Assembly (NCBI GenBank): GCA_029449245.1
Contig: JANATF010000016.1
Location: forward strand, 1-64,000
Origin: Mortierella alpina
Lineage: Eukaryota; Mortierellomycota; Mortierellomycetes; Mortierellales; Mortierellaceae
Reading direction: 5' to 3'
Length of the DNA: 64,000 bases
Each line of letters starts with the position of its first letter. The stretch's first letter is position 1. Of this stretch, positions 58,510 to 64,000 are shown piece after piece. Under the pieces are notes generated by a model. That model worked only from the letters and a program-made list of their open reading frames with translations. It did not search any database and was not told the DNA's origin. Made by a program: the position numbers and the translations under genes.

Positions 58510-58670
58510 TGTTGTATATTGACCCTTAATAGCAGAATGTGTGCAGTTAGAAAGTTAGCAGAGCACTCAGCCACCAGGGACCCGCCACTATTAAAGGCAC
58601 CCTGGCGCCTGTCATTAAAGATCCCTCTCTTGTTCTCATTCATTCTTGGTAATTTGCCTGCTACTTCTCA
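58510..58670 (+). repeat. 3' LTR of outer family-2 element
   Basis: 161 bp, identical by eye to 46296-46456. Its promoter, if active, would transcribe into the satellite units that follow. Confidence 0.95.
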
Positions 58671-58675
58671 GAATG
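58671..58675 (+). repeat. Target-site duplication GAATG, right copy
   Basis: Matches 46291-46295; unit 18 resumes at 58676. Confidence 0.95.
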
Positions 58676-61332
58676 CGGTGGTGCGTGGACTGTGGTGTGG
58701 TCGCTGTTTTTCCTCATCCTTGGGTGTTGGTCCATGTGCCATCCTGTTTTCTGGTTTCTGTGTTTGTTGTCCTTGCATGCTGCGTACCCCTGCTCCTTGC
58801 CTTGCGAGTTCTGATGCATGTCCTTGGTGGTCCTGGATTATGACCTTGGCCTTCCTTGCTTTCCATTTCCTTGCAACAGCTGCTGTACACCACGATTCAT
58901 ATCCTGTCTTCGTACCTTGCTGGCCTTGGTGCCTTGGATATTGTCCGTCCTTGTGGTGCGGTCCTTGAAGGTTGGCGGTGGCTCGCGCTGCGTGGTCTTT
59001 CCTATACAGTAACTTGCTGTTGAGAGCGAGCTGGTCACCCCGCTTGGAGTACTCTGCTCGGTTCTACTTTACTGCTAACTTATTCTTCGCGTCCTTGTAA
59101 TCCATTTGGCGCGTGGTCTGCATTCTGTGAGCAAACGCCTTGAGATTCAGCTCGTTCTGGCATGCTTCCAGCTGAATCTCAATGCATTGCTCCGCCGCCT
59201 GCATGTCTTGCAATTGTGAAGCTCCATCCAAGTCGCTGACTCCACTGGACCTCCTGAAACGGTAGACATTGTCCTCGGCTTTCGTTCTGGAGTCCTGCTG
59301 AGGGTTCTGTTTGCTCTCACTGCAAGTCTTTCACCATCCCGACTTTGGATTTTCTTCTCGGCGGATTTTCATTTCAAGACATGTCCAGTCGTCCTGTAGC
59401 TCACGATCCTGATGTTTCCTACCCCTGTCCAGTCTGACGCACGTACCTGAGCGGTCTTGGATCCATGGTCCATGCATCGCGGTCCTTGTCAAGAATGTTG
59501 GTGTGGTATAGGACGAAGGTCAAATGCCGGTTCACGGCCATGCAATCCATCCATGATATGGCCTGCACAGGGGACGCCACTCAAGTGCCTCCGTGACCGC
59601 TAACGCGAAAGATTGTTGACGTTAAAAACCCCTCCCCTCCTGGACCTTGTTGTGTTCTCCTTGTTCTCCTTCCCCTTCCCCTATCCTCAGACTTTCGTTT
59701 TTACGTCGTCCACTCAAACGACTCACAGTTTCTCTGGTAAGTGACTCTTGGTATTGATGATGTCTAGTAGCAGCGAGGCGGCCATTTCGTGGGGGACAAG
59801 AGCGGTGTGCATTCCACCATCCACCATCACCATTAGTCAACTTTCTCCATTTCATTCCCCAGTTCTTTTTGTGCTTCTCTGTTTTTTGGACACGCTGCGG
59901 GTGCGCTCAGCTCCATGACTTGATGAGTTCCTCTGAGAGTTGTGTGAGATTGAGCCAAAGCTGTCTCTTGTAGGTAGGTGTGGTGTTGGGCTTGGGTGGA
60001 GCTGGGTGTTTAGTGCCGTTCTTTCTGCTGCTAGACTAGATACCGGGGGTCACGCTGGAGAACGTGAGGGGACTAACCAGGCTCCGCGACCTACCTCTGG
60101 GCCGGCGTGCTCATGTAGACGACGACGAGTCCTGCCAGTGCGAGTGGGAGGGTGCCCCTTTTTCTTTTGTGCTCACACAAGTCAGCCGGGTGGTTCCTGC
60201 ACGCGACAGGTTCTCACTTTGGTGCCCCTTTGGGCAGAGGCGTGTGGGGATTCGGCTCCGGTCCTTTTCGTGGCTGCTCCTTTCTTTTTCACTTAGGGGT
60301 GGGGTGCGATGGCAACGACCTCCTCGCGGTGCGCCCTGGACATCCACTGAGGATGACTGACAGTTGCCAGCTAGATAGTATCCAGTATTGATAGCCTTAG
60401 CTCAGTAATAAAGTCTTTCTTCAGCACCTCAAAGAGAACTTCAAAATGGAATTGTGCAGGCGCCGCAGTAAACGCTTGGGAAAAATAATAACTGCGCCGT
60501 TGCTGATAGAGTGTGGTATGGCTTGCTGCATGCTATTCGTGCGGATGTGCAGGTGTAGCACTTCAGGTCTGGTGTTTCTCCATGTTGTGATATGACTTGA
60601 AACAGCTGCGCTTTGGAGGTGCGTTGCAACAAGTGGGCCGAGGCAAGAAGACAAGATTGAGAACTAGGGACAGGTTCACACATACAGCGCGGGTGCTGGA
60701 GACAGACAGACTGACAGACAGACTGACAGAGAAGACAAGGCTATAGACGATACACATCGCGGAGAGATGCACTTTCATATTTGCCGCGGACTATGGGTAT
60801 TTTTCATTGCAGGTTTATTGCGCGTGGTATTTTTGGAGGGAGCAGGGGTTGTGTGGAGGGAGCGGTGGATGGCGGGTTGTGTGGCGAGGAGAGGAGATGG
60901 AGGCGGGTGGAGGAGATGAGGGTGGATGCAGCTGTTCTTGTGGTGTGTGTGTGTGTGGTAGAATGCGGTGGTGCGTGGACTGTGGTGTGGTCGCTGTTTT
61001 TCCTCATCCTTGGGTGTTGGTCCATGTGCCATCCTGTTTTCTGGTTTCTGTGTTTGTTGTCCTTGCATGCTGCGTACCCCTGCTCCTTGCCTTGCGAGTT
61101 CTGATGCATGTCCTTGGTGGTCCTGGATTATGACCTTGGCCTTCCTTGCTTTCCATTTCCTTGCAACAGCTGCTGTACACCACGATTCATATCCTGTCTT
61201 CGTACCTTGCTGGCCTTGGTGCCTTGGATATTGTCCGTCCTTGTGGTGCGGTCCTTGAAGGTTGGCGGTGGCTCGCGCTGCGTGGTCTTTCCTATACAGT
61301 AACTTGCTGTTGAGAGCGAGCTGGTCACCCCG
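58676..61332. repeat. Tandem array, right segment (end of unit 18, unit 19, first 81 bp of unit 20)
   Basis: Unit 18 ends at 58961, unit 19 is complete at 58962-61251 with 2,290 bp, and unit 20 is broken after 81 bp by a third family-2 element. The consensus sequence shows no visible change and no gene. Confidence 0.95.
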
Positions 61333-61493
61333 TGAGAAGTAGCAGGCAAATTACCAAGAATGAATGAGAACAAGAGAGGGATCTTTAATGACAGGCGCCA
61401 GGGTGCCTTTAATAGTGGCGGGTCCCTGGTGGCTGAGTGCTCTGCTAACTTTCTAACTGCACACATTCTGCTATTAAGGGTCAATATACAACA
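61333..61493 (-). repeat. 3' LTR of third family-2 element
   Basis: 161 bp with the same ends as the nested copy, adjoining the array at the GTCACCCCG point of unit 20. Confidence 0.95.
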
Positions 61494-61742
61494 CTGCCCT
61501 CCCCTTCGATGGAGAATGAGGTACGCATTCTGTTGTTGCTAATGTGTGAAGTCGTAGATGGAGAAAATGAAAAAATGAAAAGAAAAAAATAAAATAATCC
61601 ACCTTTGCATTCTGTGGCATTGATATTCTATAGTTATGTTCGAGGAAAAAAATGTAAACCTCATTAGAGCCTGTGCTCTTTTTATGCTATGGTCTTTTTG
61701 CGAGGAAAACTGATATATAAAAACCTCGTGTACGCTGTGGAA

Positions 61743-64000
61743 CTATCCCTTGCTGCGTTTTATGCGTTTGGACGATCGCGTGTTGCGTTCAGTGCTGCTT
61801 CGAGCGTTTTTCTTGCTCAATTGTGTGGTTACTAGCTCTTGAGTTATTGTGTCTGGATTAATCCTTAGTCTGTTCCAATAGTCGCGGATGCATTGCTTTT
61901 CAACGAAATTTTCTTCAGGTTCCCAAGTGCATTCCTTGTCAGAGTAGCCTCTCCATTTGGTCCTATAAAGCCATTTGCCTGGTTCTGCCGGGTGAGCTTT
62001 ATGATGAAGGATTTTTTCTACTTCATATGTGGGAGTTTCTCCAAAGTCTTCAAGGACTAACTTTAATTGCGAGGGAGCATAATTTCGACCCAGAAGGGAA
62101 CCAGTTCCGTCTCTAAGTTCATACGCGCCACCAGTAGTACGACGAACAACGGTGAAAGGGCCTTCGTATCGTGGCGTCAACTTGTCGCCTTTGATGGGGT
62201 CAAGGGTCATGACTTTGGCACCCTCCGGAAAATCGTTGTGGAGTACAGTCGCGTTGAACCTTTCAATCATTTTCTTCTGAGTCAGCTTTGCCTTCTGCGT
62301 AATAGCAGGAAATACAATCTCAGTCATGTACTTAAGCCGATCACAGAGTTCTTTCTGTGTGAGTAGTTCGTCTTTATCATTTGTGAAATTGTGGAAACCA
62401 TTAAATTTGCGCGCAAAAAAGAGAGAGAAAGGTGACGAGTTGTGTAATGCTACAATTCTCGTATTCATAGCCAGCTGTGCCATGGGAATATGGTTATCCC
62501 ACGCGTTGCCTTGCTGCTTGAAGTCTTTACGGATGATATCACATGCAATCTTGACGTGTCTTTCTGCTACGCCGTTGCCGCGCGGATGATATGGTGTGGT
62601 CAAACGATGGTCAGTGCCCATTTCAGTTTTGATCGTAGTCATTAGAGCATTAACAAATTCTGTGCCGTTGTCAGATTGAAGAATGCGCGGAAAGCCAATG
62701 AGACTGAATATGTCAAAGAGGACGCCGCCGACGGTGAGGCTGTTTTTGTTTGGTATTGCTTTTAGGAATACAAAGCGGGTGCACACGTCGACTAGTATCA
62801 ACAGATATTTATTGCCTTTGTTCGACAGAGGGAAAGGCCCTGCGAGATCAACAGCCATATGTTCTCCAGGCAGCTGTGCGTGAATGGCTTTAAGTGGATG
62901 ATACCCTTTTTGAGCAATATTGTTACGTTGGCATTCGGGGCACTTCTTAACCCAAGCCAGGCAGTCCTCTGCTAAGTGCGGCCAAGTGACATGATCAGCG
63001 TGAATGTTCTTGACCATAACGTTCGTGCCAAAGTGACCCAGTGTATGCACCTTGTCAAGAATGGCATCCCGTTCTGCTTTGTCTGTAATCACTGTATGAG
63101 ACTCTTCCGCCTGCATATATGATAGACTAATGTCCTCTTCATCCCTCCTCGGGTAGCGAGATTTAAAATCAGCCGGGAAGAGACGAGACAGGGCATCAGG
63201 CAGAATGTTCATTATACCAGGGCGATATTTCACCGTAAAATTGTAATCAAGAATAGTTTCTTGCCAGTTTGTTAACATGGAGTTCAACTCTTTTTGAGAA
63301 TGAATGAAAGTAAGGGCGCGGTGGTCCGTGTACAAAGTGAAGTGACGACCCCAAAGATAGTAGTGGAACTTTGTAAGGGCAAAAACGATTGCAAGTAGTT
63401 CTTTTTGTGTAGTAGAATAGCGCCGCTCTCTTGCCTGTAGTGACCTGGCCATGAACGAGATGAAGACTACTTCTTCTTTATTGGTTTTCGGATTCCATAT
63501 TATTTGATATAGTGTTGATCCAATGCCTACATTGGATGCGTCAGTACCGACGTATAGCGGTTGTGTCCAGTCCACAAAGTGAAGTATGGGAGCTAATGTG
63601 AGCAGATCTTTAAGTGCATTGAAAGAGTCAAGTTCCTCTTTATTAAGCTTGAAGGGCTTGGTTTCGTTTCGTAGTTTGTCAAGCGGAGCAGCTAAAGTGC
63701 TGAAAATAGGGATATGATTGCGAAAGAAATTGCATGTGCCAATAAAAGATTGGATTTGGAGGCTCGTAGTTGGGGCGTCCCACTCAAGGATATTGACAAG
63801 TTTGGCAGGGTCGATGCGTTGACCGTGCAAATCAATCACAAAACCGAGGAGCACAATTTGTGTGGCAAAGAAATGTGATTTTTCTGTGTTGATAATGAGT
63901 TTAGCTTCTGTAAGTTTCTGAATAACGCATCTGACATGTTCAGCATGTTCTTCGCGGCTCTTGGAAAATACCACAATGTCATCGACAAATACGCGGACAA
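61743..64000 (-). CDS. gag-pol: Gag-Pol polyprotein, family 2, third copy (C-terminal part only)
   Basis: The open frame runs from the window edge to the stop at 61743 and covers residues 987-1737 of the family-2 polyprotein. That takes in the FVDD box of reverse transcriptase, RNase H, the complete integrase with its HHCC site and D, D, E triad, and the chromodomain. The 5' end is missing because the window stops, not because the gene is broken. No stop or frameshift is seen in the visible part. Activity cannot be judged without the remaining 3.5 kb. Confidence 0.92.
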   Translation of the reverse strand, partial: VRVFVDDIVVFSKSREEHAEHVRCVIQKLTEAKLIINTEKSHFFATQIVLLGFVIDLHGQRIDPAKLVNILEWDAPTTSLQIQSFIGTCNFFRNHIPIFSTLAAPLDKLRNETKPFKLNKEELDSFNALKDLLTLAPILHFVDWTQPLYVGTDASNVGIGSTLYQIIWNPKTNKEEVVFISFMARSLQARERRYSTTQKELLAIVFALTKFHYYLWGRHFTLYTDHRALTFIHSQKELNSMLTNWQETILDYNFTVKYRPGIMNILPDALSRLFPADFKSRYPRRDEEDISLSYMQAEESHTVITDKAERDAILDKVHTLGHFGTNVMVKNIHADHVTWPHLAEDCLAWVKKCPECQRNNIAQKGYHPLKAIHAQLPGEHMAVDLAGPFPLSNKGNKYLLILVDVCTRFVFLKAIPNKNSLTVGGVLFDIFSLIGFPRILQSDNGTEFVNALMTTIKTEMGTDHRLTTPYHPRGNGVAERHVKIACDIIRKDFKQQGNAWDNHIPMAQLAMNTRIVALHNSSPFSLFFARKFNGFHNFTNDKDELLTQKELCDRLKYMTEIVFPAITQKAKLTQKKMIERFNATVLHNDFPEGAKVMTLDPIKGDKLTPRYEGPFTVVRRTTGGAYELRDGTGSLLGRNYAPSQLKLVLEDFGETPTYEVEKILHHKAHPAEPGKWLYRTKWRGYSDKECTWEPEENFVEKQCIRDYWNRLRINPDTITQELVTTQLSKKNARSSTERNTRSSKRIKRSKG

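Larger units (their letters stand above)
46296..58670 (+). mobile_element. Ty3/Gypsy chromovirus, family 2, outer copy, split by a nested copy of itself
   Basis: The outer element runs 46296-47963 and 54154-58670, 6,185 bp in all, on the plus strand. Its 161-bp LTRs are at 46296-46456 and 58510-58670. At its base 1,668, inside the gag part of the polyprotein, an antiparallel copy of the same family inserted (47964-54148) and duplicated CCACT. The two copies have exactly the same length, and their translations agree wherever they can be compared. The outer copy is therefore inactivated only by the nested insertion. Confidence 0.96.
61333..64000 (-). mobile_element. Ty3/Gypsy chromovirus, family 2, third copy (partial, runs off the window)
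   Basis: The 3' LTR, 3' untranslated region and the 3' part of gag-pol are present on the minus strand, 2,668 bp of an expected 6,185. Where they can be compared they match the other two copies. The five bases before it (61328-61332, CCCCG) should recur after its 5' LTR beyond the window. Its position at unit base 81 differs from the other insertions, so it is an independent event. Confidence 0.94.

Overview
The window is non-genic heterochromatin-like DNA from a eukaryote, most likely a filamentous fungus. The reasons are two families of chromodomain-bearing Ty3/Gypsy (Metaviridae) LTR retrotransposons with compact LTRs (161 and 200 bp), the complete absence of bacterial gene organisation, and no host housekeeping gene. 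I cannot fix the phylum; a Mucoromycota/Mortierellomycota or basidiomycete host would both fit.

Backbone: a head-to-tail tandem array of a 2,290-bp unit. Using the phase at position 1, units start at 1, 2292, 4585, 6875, 9165, 11455, 13745, 16036, 18327, 20617, 22907, 25197, 27487, 29777, 32067, 34357, 36647, 44292, 58962 and 61252. That is 19 complete units (two of them split by insertions) plus 81 bp of a twentieth. Units 3-19 look the same base for base apart from one extra T in each of units 7 and 8. Unit 1 carries 13 single-base indels and unit 2 three. No unit has a convincing intact protein gene. The minus strand of each unit does hold an ordered set of protein-like open blocks that may be a decayed or multi-intron gene.

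Insertions: (1) 37259-42608 (+) is a complete 5,350-bp chromovirus. It has identical 200-bp LTRs, an AGGGG target duplication, an initiator-Met-like primer binding site, separate gag and pol frames and a textbook -1 frameshift signal (GGGAAAC plus an 11-bp stem). (2) 46296-58670 (+) is a 6,185-bp chromovirus of a second family, flanked by GAATG. It is split by a second, intact copy of itself inserted in the opposite orientation (47964-54148, flanked by CCACT). The intact copy has a single 1,737-residue gag-pol frame. (3) 61333 to beyond 64000 (-) is a third copy of the second family, cut by the window end.

Working together: both element families encode protease, reverse transcriptase, RNase H, integrase and a C-terminal chromodomain. 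The chromodomain is the likely reason why several independent, very young insertions sit inside a satellite array. The antiparallel nesting creates 4,517-bp inverted repeats, a potential natural source of hairpin RNA.
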